NCBI GenBank assembly: GCA_902560505.1
Contig: CACELY010000005.1
Span: 1 to 49,329, forward strand
Source of the DNA: an uncultured Alphaproteobacteria bacterium
GTDB lineage: Bacteria > Pseudomonadota > Alphaproteobacteria > Rhodobacterales > Rhodobacteraceae
Direction of reading: 5' to 3'
DNA: 49,329 bases
Shown here: one piece after another, positions 13,257 to 23,563 of the stretch
Layout of the letters: every line of letters starts with the position of its first letter
Position numbering within the stretch: position 1 is the first letter of the stretch
The notes under the pieces: generated by a model
Told to the model about the DNA's origin: nothing
Seen by the model: the letters and a program-made list of their open reading frames with translations, nothing else
Databases searched by the model: none
Translations under genes and position numbers: made by a program

Positions 13257-14308
13257 GTACTATTATTGATGACAATACGACCGATATGGCTATGGAGGAA
13301 ACACTTATTAGCCCAAGGTTTTATACAACAAATTATAAAGAATTGGATAAAATTGATGTTTCATCAATAAGAGATGAATGGGATCCATTAATTAAGGAAA
13401 TGCGCTCAGACCCAAACAAAAGACATTTTCAGAAAACGTCTGAGTGGGACGATTTTGATTTTAAGGATTTAGAGCCAGGATTAAGGAAAGAGTTCATTGA
13501 CTTTTTGGTTAGCTCTCTCACCTCGGAGTTTTCCGGCTGTGTTCTTTATAAAGAGATGAAACGTCAGGGAAGTAACGCAGATATCTGTGAACTATTTGCC
13601 ATGATGGCTAGAGATGAGGCTCGGCATGCCGGTTTCATTAATGATGCTTTAAGAGAAGCAAATATTGCTGTTAACTTGGGCTTTTTAACGAGAAAAAAGA
13701 AGTATACATACTTTGCTCCAAAGTTTATTTACTACGCGACTTATCTGTCAGAAAAAATAGGCTACGCTAGATACATTACGATTTATCGTCATTTGGAAAA
13801 GAACCCGAGTTCTAGATTTCATCCAATATTTAAATGGTTTGAAAAATGGTGTAATGACGAATTTAGGCACGGGGAAGCCTTCGCATTGCTGATGCGATCC
13901 GATCCGAAGCTAACATCAGGTTTGAATATTTACTGGATAAAATTCTTTTTAGTTGCCGTTTATGCAACGATGTATGTAAGAGATCATGCTAGACCTGAGT
14001 TCCACAAAGCGCTGGGAGTAGACATTGATTGGTATGATGACCAGGTTTTAAGGATGACTACTGAAATTTCAAGACAAGTGTTTCCTATCGAAATAGATCA
14101 CGATAACCCCAAGTGGATGATTGGATTAAAAAGAGTCAAAAAAGCTATGTTAGCCTATGGAAAAGCTAAGCAGTCAAAGGGTGTAACAGGATTACTAAAG
14201 CGACCTATAGCGGCTTTGAATCTCGGCATAGCATTTGTGAGATTATATGCTATTCCTGCAAAGAGGAACTCTGTACCTGAGACTAGCAGACTCCAGCCGA
14301 GTTATTAA
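13253..14308 (+). CDS. acsF: Aerobic Mg-protoporphyrin IX monomethyl ester cyclase
   Basis: AcsF is the diiron oxygenase that builds the fifth (E) ring, turning Mg-protoporphyrin IX monomethyl ester into divinyl-protochlorophyllide with O2. The 351-residue sequence shows the ferritin-like carboxylate/histidine pairs of the diiron site, in ARDEARHAGF (near residue 120) and CNDEFRHGEAF (near residue 202). AGAGGAGG precedes the ATG, which overlaps the bciE stop. No gene for the anaerobic radical-SAM cyclase BchE is present here. That fits pigment synthesis under oxygen, although bchE could lie outside the window. Confidence 0.95.
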   Translation: MSTIIDDNTTDMAMEETLISPRFYTTNYKELDKIDVSSIRDEWDPLIKEMRSDPNKRHFQKTSEWDDFDFKDLEPGLRKEFIDFLVSSLTSEFSGCVLYKEMKRQGSNADICELFAMMARDEARHAGFINDALREANIAVNLGFLTRKKKYTYFAPKFIYYATYLSEKIGYARYITIYRHLEKNPSSRFHPIFKWFEKWCNDEFRHGEAFALLMRSDPKLTSGLNIYWIKFFLVAVYATMYVRDHARPEFHKALGVDIDWYDDQVLRMTTEISRQVFPIEIDHDNPKWMIGLKRVKKAMLAYGKAKQSKGVTGLLKRPIAALNLGIAFVRLYAIPAKRNSVPETSRLQPSY

Positions 14309-14324
14309 AAGAAGAAAGAAGTTC

Positions 14325-15173
14325 ATGAGCTCAATAGTCAGTATATTTTTTGTTTTATTTTTATGGTGGTTCTTAACGGGCGTAATTCTATATACAGCAA
14401 AGCGATTAGATTTAGGTGATAGCAAGACACGGTTCACAGTAGTTTTAGTTACTTTGCCTCTGTTTTTTTGCGCATGGTACTTTTATTTTTATTGTTTGGA
14501 TGGCATGAGCTATGCAGAAATCTTCTGTTCTTTCTTGGCAAGCTTATTTATCTGGGGATGGGTTGAATTAACATTTCTAACAGGTGTTGTTGCGGGCATT
14601 CCTCTTTTAGAAAAGCAAGAAATAGACGGAGATACAGAACGTGAGCGTTTTGTAAATGGTTTCCGATCAATAGCACTGAATGAATGTTTTCTGCTGTCCT
14701 GTTTGTTTATTATGGCTGTTATGTCAATTGGTTCAGAAAATAATTTTGGATTAACTACATTTTTAATACTTTATGTGGCTAGAGTTTCAGCAAAGCTCAA
14801 TCTTTTCTTTGGAGTGCCATATATAAATTTACATTTTTTGACGGTCCCACTAAAGCATATCGCGACATTTTGTAGAGTTGCACCTATCGGTTTTTTCTTT
14901 ATCGCTTCTACTGTTATGTTGTGTCTAATGTTTCTATTCTTAGTGGGATTTATGTTTGCTGCTGAGCCCATGTCAGATATCCAGTTTGGATATTTGTTGT
15001 TGAGTACCCTCGCGGGATTGGCGGTACTTGAACATCTATTTATGGCCTTACCTGTTAAAGATGCCATGCTTTGGAATTGGGTATTACCAAACTTAAAAAA
15101 GTCATCAGACACAATTACGCTGGCAGAAACAAATTCAAATTTTCCTAAGGAGAGTAAAAATGAACTACGATAA
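14325..15173 (+). CDS. puhE: Photosynthetic complex/pigment assembly membrane protein PuhE
   Basis: PuhE is a polytopic membrane protein that influences reaction-centre assembly and bacteriochlorophyll synthesis in Rhodobacter. The product is about 282 residues with seven or so hydrophobic helices. It contains the family-type ETEERF-like segment (here [18 protein letters not shown]) and [19 protein letters not shown] choose the ATG at 14325, after an AGAAAGAAG stretch. An in-frame TTG at 14247 would overlap acsF heavily. It overlaps hemA by 14 bases. Confidence 0.82.
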   Translation: MSSIVSIFFVLFLWWFLTGVILYTAKRLDLGDSKTRFTVVLVTLPLFFCAWYFYFYCLDGMSYAEIFCSFLASLFIWGWVELTFLTGVVAGIPLLEKQEIDGDTERERFVNGFRSIALNECFLLSCLFIMAVMSIGSENNFGLTTFLILYVARVSAKLNLFFGVPYINLHFLTVPLKHIATFCRVAPIGFFFIASTVMLCLMFLFLVGFMFAAEPMSDIQFGYLLLSTLAGLAVLEHLFMALPVKDAMLWNWVLPNLKKSSDTITLAETNSNFPKESKNELR

Positions 15174-16374
15174 AATTTTTCAGGAAAGACTTGAAAAGTT
15201 AAAACAAGAAGGAAATTATCGGGTTTTCGCTGATCTTGAAAGATACAAAGGATCTTTTCCTCGAGCAAAAAATTATATTGGAAACAAGGAACGTGATGTC
15301 ACCGTGTGGTGCTCAAACGACTATCTGGGAATGGGTCAGAATAAAGATGTAATTGCAGCGATGAGTGATGCATTGGAAAAGTGTGGTGCAGGAGCTGGCG
15401 GAACAAGAAATATCTCAGGGACAAATCATTATCATGTTTTGCTTGAACAGGAATTGGCAGACCTTCATGGGAAAGAAGCAGCTTTGCTTTTTACCTCTGG
15501 TTATGTCTCTAACTGGGCGTCGCTTTCGGTCTTAGGTGCAAATTTAGAAAATTGTGTAATTTTGTCTGATGAACTAAACCACGCATCAATGATAGAGGGA
15601 GTTCGGCATTCGCGAGCAAAAAAAATTATTTGGAAGCATAATGATGTAAATGATCTAAGAAATCATCTCAGCAGCCTTGACCCTAATGTCCCAAAAATCA
15701 TTGCGTTTGAGTCTGTATATTCAATGGATGGTGATATATCACCTATCTCAGATATATGCGATGTTGCAGATGAATTCGGAGCGCTAACGTATTTGGACGA
15801 GGTGCACGCTGTAGGTCTTTATGGCAAACGAGGAGGGGGAGTCTCCGAAAGAGATGGAGTTGCTGACCGAATTTCGATAATAGAAGGAACACTCGGGAAA
15901 GCTTTTGGGGTTCTTGGTGGTTACATCAGTGGTTCAAAAGAAGTATGTGATTTTGTAAGATCTTTCTCAAGCGGCTTTATATTCACAACTGCACTACCCC
16001 CGGCAATTGCTGCGGGTGCACTTGCCTCAATCATACATTTAAAATCTTCTGAAATTGAGAGAGCAGATCAAAAACGAAAAGTAAAATATCTCAGAGAAAA
16101 GCTTGATCAGCATAATATACCTCACTTATCTAATCCTAGTCATATAGTGCCTGTAATGATCAAGGATCCCATTAAATGTAAAATGATAAGCGATATTTTA
16201 ATGGAAAATTATGGGATTTATGTACAACCCATAAACTACCCAACTGTTCCTAAAGGAACTGAAAGGTTAAGGATAACTCCATCTCCTGTTCACTCTTTTT
16301 CCGATATTGACTTTTTAGTTAATGCTATGAACGAGCTTTGGAGCCAGTGCGCACTTTCACGTGTTGTAGCTTAA
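15160..16374 (+). CDS. hemA: 5-aminolevulinate synthase
   Basis: HemA condenses glycine and succinyl-CoA to 5-aminolevulinate, the first tetrapyrrole precursor, using PLP. The 404-residue length is standard. The sequence has the alpha-oxoamine synthase motifs [41 protein letters not shown] and [11 protein letters not shown], and the Schiff-base lysine (residue 247) in [20 protein letters not shown] precedes the ATG inside the end of puhE. The C4 route is diagnostic for alphaproteobacteria among phototrophs. Its place as the last gene of the superoperon would match precursor supply to pigment demand. Confidence 0.95.
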   Translation: MNYDKIFQERLEKLKQEGNYRVFADLERYKGSFPRAKNYIGNKERDVTVWCSNDYLGMGQNKDVIAAMSDALEKCGAGAGGTRNISGTNHYHVLLEQELADLHGKEAALLFTSGYVSNWASLSVLGANLENCVILSDELNHASMIEGVRHSRAKKIIWKHNDVNDLRNHLSSLDPNVPKIIAFESVYSMDGDISPISDICDVADEFGALTYLDEVHAVGLYGKRGGGVSERDGVADRISIIEGTLGKAFGVLGGYISGSKEVCDFVRSFSSGFIFTTALPPAIAAGALASIIHLKSSEIERADQKRKVKYLREKLDQHNIPHLSNPSHIVPVMIKDPIKCKMISDILMENYGIYVQPINYPTVPKGTERLRITPSPVHSFSDIDFLVNAMNELWSQCALSRVVA

Positions 16375-16404
16375 TTAGGTTTTTACTTTGTTCAGAGTTC
16401 AGGC

Positions 16405-18630
16405 TTACAGATCTTTTTCAGAAGTAAGGAATGCTGTTTTTATATTCTTTATATCTGCCTTTTCAAAATCGACCAATGCCTTATCGGCCTCTAGTTCAGT
16501 TATAATTCCATAGCCAAATTTTTCGTGGAATACTCGGTCACCAACATTAAATATTTTATTTACGTTTGATGCACTATTGAAAAATCGAGAGGAATTATTA
16601 GCCATGTTGTTTTGAAGTCTGCTCCAGCCAGGCGATCTGTAAAATGACGGTTCTTGTTCAAGAAAATTTGACTGGTTCAATGCGTTGGAAGATTGGAACC
16701 CTGAAGGTGTCAAGTCTTCAACATAGTTATTGGGTAATTCCTTTATAAACCTACTTTCTAGATTGAAGTTGAAATCGCCAAACTTATATCTGCTCTCTGC
16801 AGAGCTAATTGTACATAATAGTTTTGCTCGAGTAATTCCTACATAAGCTAGTCTACGTTCTTCTTCTAAACCGTTTTGACCGTTATCATCCAAAGATTTT
16901 TTGTTAGGAAAAGTTTCTTCCTCCCAGCCTGGAAGGTATACTTGTTTGAATTCAAGTCCCTTAGAGGCATGTAAGGTCATTAGGGATACTTTATCTGGAT
17001 TTCTGTCAACTTGGTTTTCCATAACAAGTGAGACATGATCAAGAAACGCTTGAAGATCAGAGAAATCATTCAAGCTCGATACCAATTCTTTTAGGTTTTC
17101 TAACCTGCCCTCTGACTCTGGTGTTTGTTCATTTTGCAGCATATCTGTATACCCCGATTCGTCCAGAACCTGCTCGACAAGATCAATATGATTTTTCTTA
17201 TCTGATGAACCCACATCACGCCATATATCTAACATATCAATAAACCGCCCAAGGTTCTCTTGTATCTTTTTACCTACTAAGCCAGTCTTGACCGCATGAC
17301 GTACAGCATCTATCAACCTAAAATTTTTTTCTCTCGCAATATTATGTAGTTGTTGTAGTGATTTCTCTCCTATCCCTCTTTTTGGTACATTTATTATTCT
17401 TTCTAAAGCTAAGCTGTCTGCGTCAGAATTTATTATCCGAAGATAAGCCACGGCATCCTTAATTTCTTGTCGATCAAAAAAACGAGTGCCGCCTATTATG
17501 ATATGTGGAATATCTCTTCTTAGTAGGAGATCTTCAAAATCTCTAAACTGCCATGTTGCTCTGAACAATATCGCAATATCAGAAAATTTTATTTTTTCCG
17601 ACTTTATTTTATTGTAAATATCATCACAAATCCAAGATACTTCATCCTTGCCATCGATATGTTTGATTATTTGGACTTTGTCTCCCACATTTGATTCAGT
17701 CCATAGTGTTTTCCCGAGTCTTCCCTGGTTGCTTTCTATTAGACCACTTGCTGCGCCTAAGATATTTGAAGTTGATCGGTAGTTTTGTTCCAATCGTATA
17801 ACTGTGGCGCCGGGGAAGTCTTTTTCAAATTTCAGAATGTTTCCTATCTCTGCCCCTCTCCATCCATAAATGGACTGATCATCGTCGCCTACACAACAAA
17901 TATTTTTGCTTCCTTGTGCTAATAATCTTAGCAATAGGTATTGCGCCATGTTCGTGTCCTGATACTCATCAACGAGGATATACTTAAACAAGTTCTGATA
18001 ATTAAAGAGGAGAGAGGTATCTGTTTTTAATATTTCTATGACATGAAGAATCAAGTCACCAAAGTCAACAGCATTGAGCGTACGTAAGCGGGATTGATAA
18101 ATTTGGTAGAGTTTTTTTGCTTTCCCATCAAATTGAAGGTCGTCTTCTGGAATGTTTTGAAATGTTAAAGCTTTATTCTTCCATTGATCGATGATGTAAG
18201 CCAGCAATCGAGGGGGCCATTTTTTCTCATCAATTGACTCAATCTTTATCACCTGCCTTAATAAACGAATTTGATCATCAGTATTAATAATAGTGAAATT
18301 GGAGTTTAAGTTTACTTTTTCAGCATGGCTGCGCAGAATTTTCACACATATCGAATGAAAAGTGCCTATCCACTTTAAGCCCTCCGAAAGATGTCCAATA
18401 TGTTCCTCTATTCTGAATTTCATCTCATTCGCTGCTTTGTTAGTGAACGTAACAGCTAGAATGTTGTTTGATCTTACATTAAGACTTTTTATCAAATAGG
18501 CGACTCGTGCAGTCAAAGCCTTTGTTTTCCCAGTGCCCGCTCCTGCCAATACTAGAACTGGCCCATCGGTCTGACGCACCGCCTTCTCTTGCTCACTATT
18601 GAGATCGCCTAAATATGAAATATCATCCAT
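16405..18630 (-). CDS. uvrD: UvrD/PcrA-type superfamily 1 DNA helicase
   Basis: This is an ATP-dependent 3'-5' helicase for nucleotide excision and mismatch repair. The 741-residue sequence has all SF1A motifs: the Q-motif LNSEQEKAV, Walker A AGAGTGKT near residue 31, and VDEYQDTN (motif II) near residue 216. Motif III is GDDDQSIYGWRGAE, motif IV is RLEQNYRST, and VSLMTLHASKGLEF and VGITRAK come later. The C-terminal tail carries a Tudor-like FNVGDRVFHEKFGYGII segment typical of PcrA/UvrD. It is convergent with hemA, with a 30-base gap that marks the right end of the photosynthesis cluster. Confidence 0.93.
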   Translation of the reverse strand: MDDISYLGDLNSEQEKAVRQTDGPVLVLAGAGTGKTKALTARVAYLIKSLNVRSNNILAVTFTNKAANEMKFRIEEHIGHLSEGLKWIGTFHSICVKILRSHAEKVNLNSNFTIINTDDQIRLLRQVIKIESIDEKKWPPRLLAYIIDQWKNKALTFQNIPEDDLQFDGKAKKLYQIYQSRLRTLNAVDFGDLILHVIEILKTDTSLLFNYQNLFKYILVDEYQDTNMAQYLLLRLLAQGSKNICCVGDDDQSIYGWRGAEIGNILKFEKDFPGATVIRLEQNYRSTSNILGAASGLIESNQGRLGKTLWTESNVGDKVQIIKHIDGKDEVSWICDDIYNKIKSEKIKFSDIAILFRATWQFRDFEDLLLRRDIPHIIIGGTRFFDRQEIKDAVAYLRIINSDADSLALERIINVPKRGIGEKSLQQLHNIAREKNFRLIDAVRHAVKTGLVGKKIQENLGRFIDMLDIWRDVGSSDKKNHIDLVEQVLDESGYTDMLQNEQTPESEGRLENLKELVSSLNDFSDLQAFLDHVSLVMENQVDRNPDKVSLMTLHASKGLEFKQVYLPGWEEETFPNKKSLDDNGQNGLEEERRLAYVGITRAKLLCTISSAESRYKFGDFNFNLESRFIKELPNNYVEDLTPSGFQSSNALNQSNFLEQEPSFYRSPGWSRLQNNMANNSSRFFNSASNVNKIFNVGDRVFHEKFGYGIITELEADKALVDFEKADIKNIKTAFLTSEKDL

Positions 18631-18715
18631 GCTATTGTAATTAACAACCCTAAATTACTTTATCAAATGAAAGTTTAATAATTTAGCTTCCTAAAGAATA
18701 TGCCAATTATTTTAT

Positions 18716-18743
18716 TTGTTTTTCACAATTTTCCATGTATAAA
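18716..18743 (+). promoter_or_regulatory. Predicted tRNA-Gly promoter
   Basis: TTGTTT (18716-18721) and TATAAA (18738-18743) are 16 bases apart, and the -10 box ends nine bases before the first base of the tRNA. Spacing and placement fit a tRNA promoter with a very short leader. The rest of the 18631-18752 interval holds only AT-rich DNA, presumably including the uvrD promoter on the other strand, which I could not define. Confidence 0.5.
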
Positions 18744-18752
18744 AAATTTGTT

Positions 18753-18827
18753 GCGGGCGTAGCTCAGGGGTAGAGCGTTACCTTGCCAAGGTAAATGTCG
18801 TGAGTTCGAATCTCATCGCCCGCTCCA
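18753..18827 (+). tRNA. tRNA-Gly (anticodon GCC)
   Basis: A full cloverleaf can be folded. The acceptor stem pairs GCGGGCG (18753-18759) with CGCCCGC (18817-18823). The D arm contains TAGCTCAGGGGTAGAGC. The anticodon stem pairs TTACC with GGTAA around the loop TTGCCAA, so the anticodon GCC is at 18785-18787. The T arm carries GAGTTCGAATCTC. The discriminator base is T and CCA is encoded (18825-18827). GCC reads GGC and GGU glycine codons. Confidence 0.97.
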
Positions 18828-18867
18828 AAGAGCTTTATAGACAACTTTGTTATTATGTATGCTAGTT

Positions 18868-18886
18868 AGACAGATTATGTCTTTTT
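18868..18886 (+). terminator. Possible terminator after tRNA-Gly
   Basis: AGACA (18868-18872) pairs with TGTCT (18878-18882) around a five-base loop, followed by TTTT (18883-18886). The stem is short and rich in A-T pairs, so this is a weak candidate. Between here and pntA (18887-18982) I see only a bulged inverted repeat at 18928-18945 and no gene. Confidence 0.35.
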
Positions 18887-18982
18887 GCATTTGACTTTCT
18901 TATTATTTTTTGTCTAAAACAACCTATCCCAAAGAGAACTCTGGGAAAGATTTAATAATGAAAAGAAACTCAAGAGAACATT

Positions 18983-20545
18983 ATGATTATTGGAGCGTTA
19001 AAAGAAAATAAGAAAGACGAGAATAGAGTAGCGCTAACACCAGAAAGCGCTCAACTTTTGTCAAAGTTAGGTCATAAGTGTCTGATCGAGAAAGGTGCTG
19101 GTGCTAGTGCAGGTTTTGCTGATGCTGAATACAAAGCAGCTGGGGTAAAAGTTATGGCGTCTTCAAGCGATCTCATTAAAAACAGTGAAGCGCTGATAAA
19201 AGTTAATCAACCTACCACTGCTGAAATAAAAAAATTTAAAGTTGGACAGATTTTAATTACTTTCATATGGCCAGCTCAAAACCCTCAGCTTGTAAAAGAC
19301 TTGAATAAGAAAAAGATAACCTCTCTTTCTATGGATATGATCCCTAGAATTAGTAGAGCTCAGAAAATGGATGCTCTCTCATCGATGGCAAATATTGCCG
19401 GCTACAGAGCCGTGATAGAGGCCGCAAATAATTTTGGTCGATTTTTTACTGGACAAATAACAGCTGCCGGCCGAGTTCCACCTGCTAAGGTCCTTGTAAT
19501 AGGAGCAGGGGTTGCTGGTCTCGCTGCAATTGGCGCAGCCCAAGGCCTAGGTGCTGTAGTAAGAGCATTCGACGTGAGGCCTGAAGTTGCTGAACAAATT
19601 GAGTCTATGGGAGGTGAATTTTTATTTCTTGATTTTGATGAAAGTAGCTCAACCGATGGAGGTTACGCAGCACCTTCGAGTCCCGAATTTAGAAAAAAGC
19701 AATTGGAATGTTTTCGAGAGCAAGCTCCAGATATAGATATATTGATTACAACAGCGCTAATTCCAGGAAGAGATGCACCAAAATTATGGCTGAAAAGTAT
19801 GGTAGCTAAGATGAAGCCAGGCTCAGTAATCGTTGACCTTGCTGCTGAAAGGGGTGGAAATTGTGATTTGACGAAGGCAGATAAGAAAGTTGTTACAAAA
19901 AATGGCGTTACGATTATAGGCTACACAGATTTCCCAAGTAGGATGGCAAAACAATCATCATCTCTCTACGCCAATAATGTAAGACATCTTTTTGATGATT
20001 TAACACCTGAAAATAATGGAAAAGTCGATATAAATCTCGAGGACGATATTATTAGGGGTTCGCTTGTAACTCATGGTGGAAAAGTGATGTTCCCACCGCC
20101 AGCTCCAAAGGTTAAAGCGGTACCAACAACACAAAAGCCGGCGGTGGTAGAAAAAACGCCCGAGCAATTGAAAATTGAAGAAGCTGCTGCTACTAGAAAG
20201 GCTGGTTCCTTTCAAGTAGGAATGTTAATTCTGGGAGGTTTGGTCATGGCTCTTTTAGGCCAATATGCTCCTCCAGCATTTATGCAACATTTCATAGTAT
20301 TTGTTTTGTCTTGCTTCGTTGGCTTTCAGGTTATTTGGAATGTAAATCATGCATTGCACACACCATTGATGGCGGTGACCAATGCGATATCCGGAATTAT
20401 TGTGGTGGGTGCACTTTTGCAGGTTGGGTCGCCTAATTTCGTTGTGGAAATACTTGCCAGTATTTCTGTTTTGATCGCAACAATAAACATCGTGGGGGGA
20501 TTTCTTGTTACGAAAAGAATGCTCGCCATGTTTCAGAAAAGTTAA
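18983..20545 (+). CDS. pntA: Proton-translocating NAD(P)+ transhydrogenase subunit alpha
   Basis: PntA holds the NAD(H)-binding domain of the membrane transhydrogenase, which uses proton-motive force to make NADPH from NADH. The 520-residue product is the fused form, with the domain I dinucleotide-binding site [20 protein letters not shown] (near residue 170) and the catalytic loop with [13 protein letters not shown] proline/lysine-rich linker (about residues 367-400) is followed by about four membrane helices. Some alphaproteobacteria split this into two genes, but here it is a single gene. It is followed 11 bases later by pntB. In a phototroph the enzyme could turn a light-driven proton gradient into NADPH; that link is inference. 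Confidence 0.94.
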   Translation: MIIGALKENKKDENRVALTPESAQLLSKLGHKCLIEKGAGASAGFADAEYKAAGVKVMASSSDLIKNSEALIKVNQPTTAEIKKFKVGQILITFIWPAQNPQLVKDLNKKKITSLSMDMIPRISRAQKMDALSSMANIAGYRAVIEAANNFGRFFTGQITAAGRVPPAKVLVIGAGVAGLAAIGAAQGLGAVVRAFDVRPEVAEQIESMGGEFLFLDFDESSSTDGGYAAPSSPEFRKKQLECFREQAPDIDILITTALIPGRDAPKLWLKSMVAKMKPGSVIVDLAAERGGNCDLTKADKKVVTKNGVTIIGYTDFPSRMAKQSSSLYANNVRHLFDDLTPENNGKVDINLEDDIIRGSLVTHGGKVMFPPPAPKVKAVPTTQKPAVVEKTPEQLKIEEAAATRKAGSFQVGMLILGGLVMALLGQYAPPAFMQHFIVFVLSCFVGFQVIWNVNHALHTPLMAVTNAISGIIVVGALLQVGSPNFVVEILASISVLIATINIVGGFLVTKRMLAMFQKS

Positions 20546-20556
20546 GAGGTTTTCTT

Positions 20557-21960
20557 ATGCTAAGTACAGAGTTAGTAACAGCGGCGTATATCGGTTCAAG
20601 CGTATTATTTATCCTCTCTCTAGGTGGGCTGAGCAACCAAGAAAAGGCTAAAAGAGGTGTTTGGTTTGGTATTGTGGGTATGGCTATAGCCATTTTGGCA
20701 ACTGTATTAGGCCCGGAAATGAGTGTATCTAAGTATTTAATACCGAGCCTTATTGTGGGTTCAGTAATTGGATTGTTTGTTGCCCAAAGAGTTCAAATGA
20801 CAGGGATGCCTGAATTGGTGGCAGCCCTACATTCTTTTGTTGGTTTAGCAGCAGTGTTTATTGGTTTGAATCAGGAAATCAACCCTAGCAAATTGTATTT
20901 TGGAGCCGATAAAGTGATCCACGATACTGAAGTATTTCTTGGTATTTTTATAGGTGCGATTACTTTCACAGGATCCGTAGTAGCGTATGGAAAGCTTGCT
21001 GGAAGTATAACTGGAAAAGCAGTTATTTTACCCGGCCGTCATCTCCTCAATATTTTAATGGTTGTTGTCTGTTTAGTACTTGGTTGGATGTACCTTAACG
21101 ACACGGTCTTGGCGACATATCTCAATCAAACGGGGATATGGACGCTAGTGGCTATGACTATAATTGCTTTTGTTATCGGTGCGCATTTAGTTTTGGCCAT
21201 TGGTGGTGCTGATATGCCCGTTGTCGTTTCAATGCTAAATAGTTACTCAGGATGGGCGGCTGCAGCTACAGGTTTTATGTTAGGCAATGACCTTTTGATT
21301 GTTACCGGCGCACTTGTTGGTTCCTCTGGAGCCATCCTCTCGTACATTATGTGTAAAGCGATGAATAGAAACTTTGTATCTGTTATATTAGGGGGATGGG
21401 GAGGCAGTGGAGAACCATTGGCTGATATAGAGGGAGAAATGGTTGCAACTGACAATGACTCCGTTGCCAGTATGCTCGAAAACGCGAAAGAGATTATTAT
21501 TGTCCCAGGTTATGGAATGGCCGTTGCTCAAGCTCAATCGTCTATTTCTGAGCTGACCAAACGTCTTCGTAATAAAGGCAAAAATGTTAGATTTGCAATT
21601 CATCCCGTTGCAGGAAGATTACCTGGACATATGAATGTATTGCTTGCTGAAGCAAAGGTGCCATACGACATAGTCCTGGAAATGGATGAAATAAATCAAG
21701 ATTTTCCAGAAACAGATGTAGTGATAGTTATTGGTTCGAATGATATTGTTAATCCTGCTGCTCAAGATGATCCGAATAGTCCTATTGCTGGGATGCCCGT
21801 ACTGGAGGTTTGGAAATCTAGGGACGTTATAATCTCGAAACGCGGGAAGGGCACCGGTTATTCGGGTATCGAAAATCCTCTGTTTTATAAAGAAAATAGC
21901 AGAATGTTGTATGGAGACGCAAAAAAGTCGGTTGACGAGTTATTAACAAAGATTAACTGA
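20557..21960 (+). CDS. pntB: Proton-translocating NAD(P)+ transhydrogenase subunit beta
   Basis: PntB supplies most of the proton channel and the NADP(H)-binding domain III. The 467-residue product has about eight or nine membrane helices in its first 260 residues. The C-terminal domain follows, with [50 protein letters not shown] and the [16 protein letters not shown] loop. These motifs are essentially invariant in the family. It is cotranscribed with pntA, 11 bases apart. Confidence 0.95.
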   Translation: MLSTELVTAAYIGSSVLFILSLGGLSNQEKAKRGVWFGIVGMAIAILATVLGPEMSVSKYLIPSLIVGSVIGLFVAQRVQMTGMPELVAALHSFVGLAAVFIGLNQEINPSKLYFGADKVIHDTEVFLGIFIGAITFTGSVVAYGKLAGSITGKAVILPGRHLLNILMVVVCLVLGWMYLNDTVLATYLNQTGIWTLVAMTIIAFVIGAHLVLAIGGADMPVVVSMLNSYSGWAAAATGFMLGNDLLIVTGALVGSSGAILSYIMCKAMNRNFVSVILGGWGGSGEPLADIEGEMVATDNDSVASMLENAKEIIIVPGYGMAVAQAQSSISELTKRLRNKGKNVRFAIHPVAGRLPGHMNVLLAEAKVPYDIVLEMDEINQDFPETDVVIVIGSNDIVNPAAQDDPNSPIAGMPVLEVWKSRDVIISKRGKGTGYSGIENPLFYKENSRMLYGDAKKSVDELLTKIN

Positions 21961-21963
21961 CTT

Positions 21964-23514
21964 TTAAAAGTCAGTTTTGGCTCCACCCTCTTTTTTTCGT
22001 CTTTGAACAAAATCGTCTAATTCCGACGATATTTTCGAGCTAATCATTGGAGGTTCAAACTCCTCGAGAATTTGCTTCCAAACATTGTTTGCCCTTTTCT
22101 CCGTTGATACTTTCCCATCTGCTTCCCAAGCCTCATAGTTGCGCCAGTCTGATAAGATGGGCGCATAAAAAGCATCCTTGTATCTTTCTTGGGTATGCGT
22201 AGCGCCGAAAAAGTGCCCATTATGACCTACCTCTTTTATAGCTGAGAAAGCCAAATTTTCTTCACCAGCTTTAGTAATTTCAGGATCAAGATATTTTTGT
22301 AGTTGCTGAATAATCTCGCAATCAATAATAAATTTCTCATAGCTAGCTATTAATCCACCCTCTAACCAACCCGCTCCGTGATAAACCATATTTATTCCTC
22401 CGGAAATAGCTGACCACAAACTATTAGAGCTTTCCCACGTAGCCTGAGCGTCTGGAGCATTTGATGCACACGCGTTCGATGCACGTAAAGGGATTTTATA
22501 AAAGCGAGCCATTTGACCTGTAATCTGTGTTGCTCTGATATACTCGGGTGTTCCAAAGGCAGGCGCTCCACTTTTCATGTCGACATTTGATGTAAAAGTA
22601 CCCAATATACAGGGGCTTCCAGGGTTTATATATTGAAGAAGTGTAATTGCTGCTAATGCTTCAGCCAGTGCCTGTGCAACTGATCCAGCTATCGTGACAG
22701 GAGACATCGCTCCCGCCAATGTAAAAGGTGTAACTACCACGGGCTGATTTTTTTTTGCAAATCGCATAGCACCGTCAAGCATTGGCCAATCATGCTTCAG
22801 TGGGGAAGTAGAGTTGATGTTTGTAAAAATTCTTGGTTTTGAATAGAATTCTTTTTCATCTAAACCTGAAGCAATCTTTGCCATTTCCATTGCGTCTTCG
22901 ACTCTGTCTGGACCAAGTGAATAAGCGTGAACCACTTTGTCGGTTAGGGTGAGTTGTTCATATAAACAATGTAAGTGTCGGATTGAGGGATGAATATCTA
23001 TTGGCTCTACTGGATATCCTCCTGAGAAATGAATGCAATTGAAAAATTGAGTTAACTTTGTCAAATCTTTAAAGCTATCAAAATCCCCGGGCCTTTTCCC
23101 TCTATCTAGATCTAATACGTTTGGAGGAGAAGAAACATTTCCAAATACAATATACCGATCTCCAATTTTAATTTTATTTTTGTGATTTCTTGGTGTGATG
23201 GAAAAATGTTGTGGAACTGTTTTCAACATATCCATAACCCATCGGCGATCCATTTTTACCTTTGAGTCACTAAAATCTACTCTACAGCCTGCTTTTTGAA
23301 GAATCTTGCATGCTTCTGGATTTAAAAATAGGACGCCTATCTCCTCGAGAATCTTCATTGCTGTATTATGTATCGCGACCACAGCCTCTTCCTTGAGCGG
23401 CTCAACAAAATTATCAAAGTTATATGGGATCTGCCAATTCTGCTGCTGGAGCGAAAGCCTAGAGGATCTATTTTCTTTGTTAGAGATACGTGAAGATTTT
23501 CTTCTCATTACCAA
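21964..23514 (-). CDS. MttB-family (trimethylamine/betaine-type) corrinoid methyltransferase
   Basis: This 516-residue protein belongs to the MttB superfamily, members of which move methyl groups from quaternary or tertiary amines onto a cobalamin protein. Visible family segments are LEEIGVLFLNPEACKIL, VEPIDIHPSIRHLHCLYEQL and FTSNVDMKSGAPAFGTPEYI, with VYHGAGWLEGGL near the C-terminal third. The frame is open throughout with no internal TAG, so it is of the non-pyrrolysine type (for example glycine betaine or related substrates) rather than archaeal-type trimethylamine MttB. No corrinoid protein or reactivase gene is adjacent, so the substrate and methyl acceptor are unknown. It ends four bases from pntB, convergently. 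Confidence 0.82.
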   Translation of the reverse strand: MVMRRKSSRISNKENRSSRLSLQQQNWQIPYNFDNFVEPLKEEAVVAIHNTAMKILEEIGVLFLNPEACKILQKAGCRVDFSDSKVKMDRRWVMDMLKTVPQHFSITPRNHKNKIKIGDRYIVFGNVSSPPNVLDLDRGKRPGDFDSFKDLTKLTQFFNCIHFSGGYPVEPIDIHPSIRHLHCLYEQLTLTDKVVHAYSLGPDRVEDAMEMAKIASGLDEKEFYSKPRIFTNINSTSPLKHDWPMLDGAMRFAKKNQPVVVTPFTLAGAMSPVTIAGSVAQALAEALAAITLLQYINPGSPCILGTFTSNVDMKSGAPAFGTPEYIRATQITGQMARFYKIPLRASNACASNAPDAQATWESSNSLWSAISGGINMVYHGAGWLEGGLIASYEKFIIDCEIIQQLQKYLDPEITKAGEENLAFSAIKEVGHNGHFFGATHTQERYKDAFYAPILSDWRNYEAWEADGKVSTEKRANNVWKQILEEFEPPMISSKISSELDDFVQRRKKEGGAKTDF

Positions 23515-23563
23515 ATCGCAGCAAACTTTTCTTTATCTATTTTCTTTATCTATAATAAGATAT

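Noticed and set aside
14771-15268. 165-residue minus-strand open frame across the puhE/hemA junction
   Set aside because: It is antisense to two recognised genes, with no motif or ribosome site.
18753-18827. tRNA-Gly as an integration site for the photosynthesis cluster
   Set aside because: No integrase gene or repeated tRNA 3' end is visible nearby, and uvrD separates it from the cluster.
18928-18945. CCC/GGG hairpin before pntA as a riboswitch or attenuator
   Set aside because: Full pairing leaves a loop of about two bases and a bulge, no alternative structure is visible, and no known riboswitch class fits.
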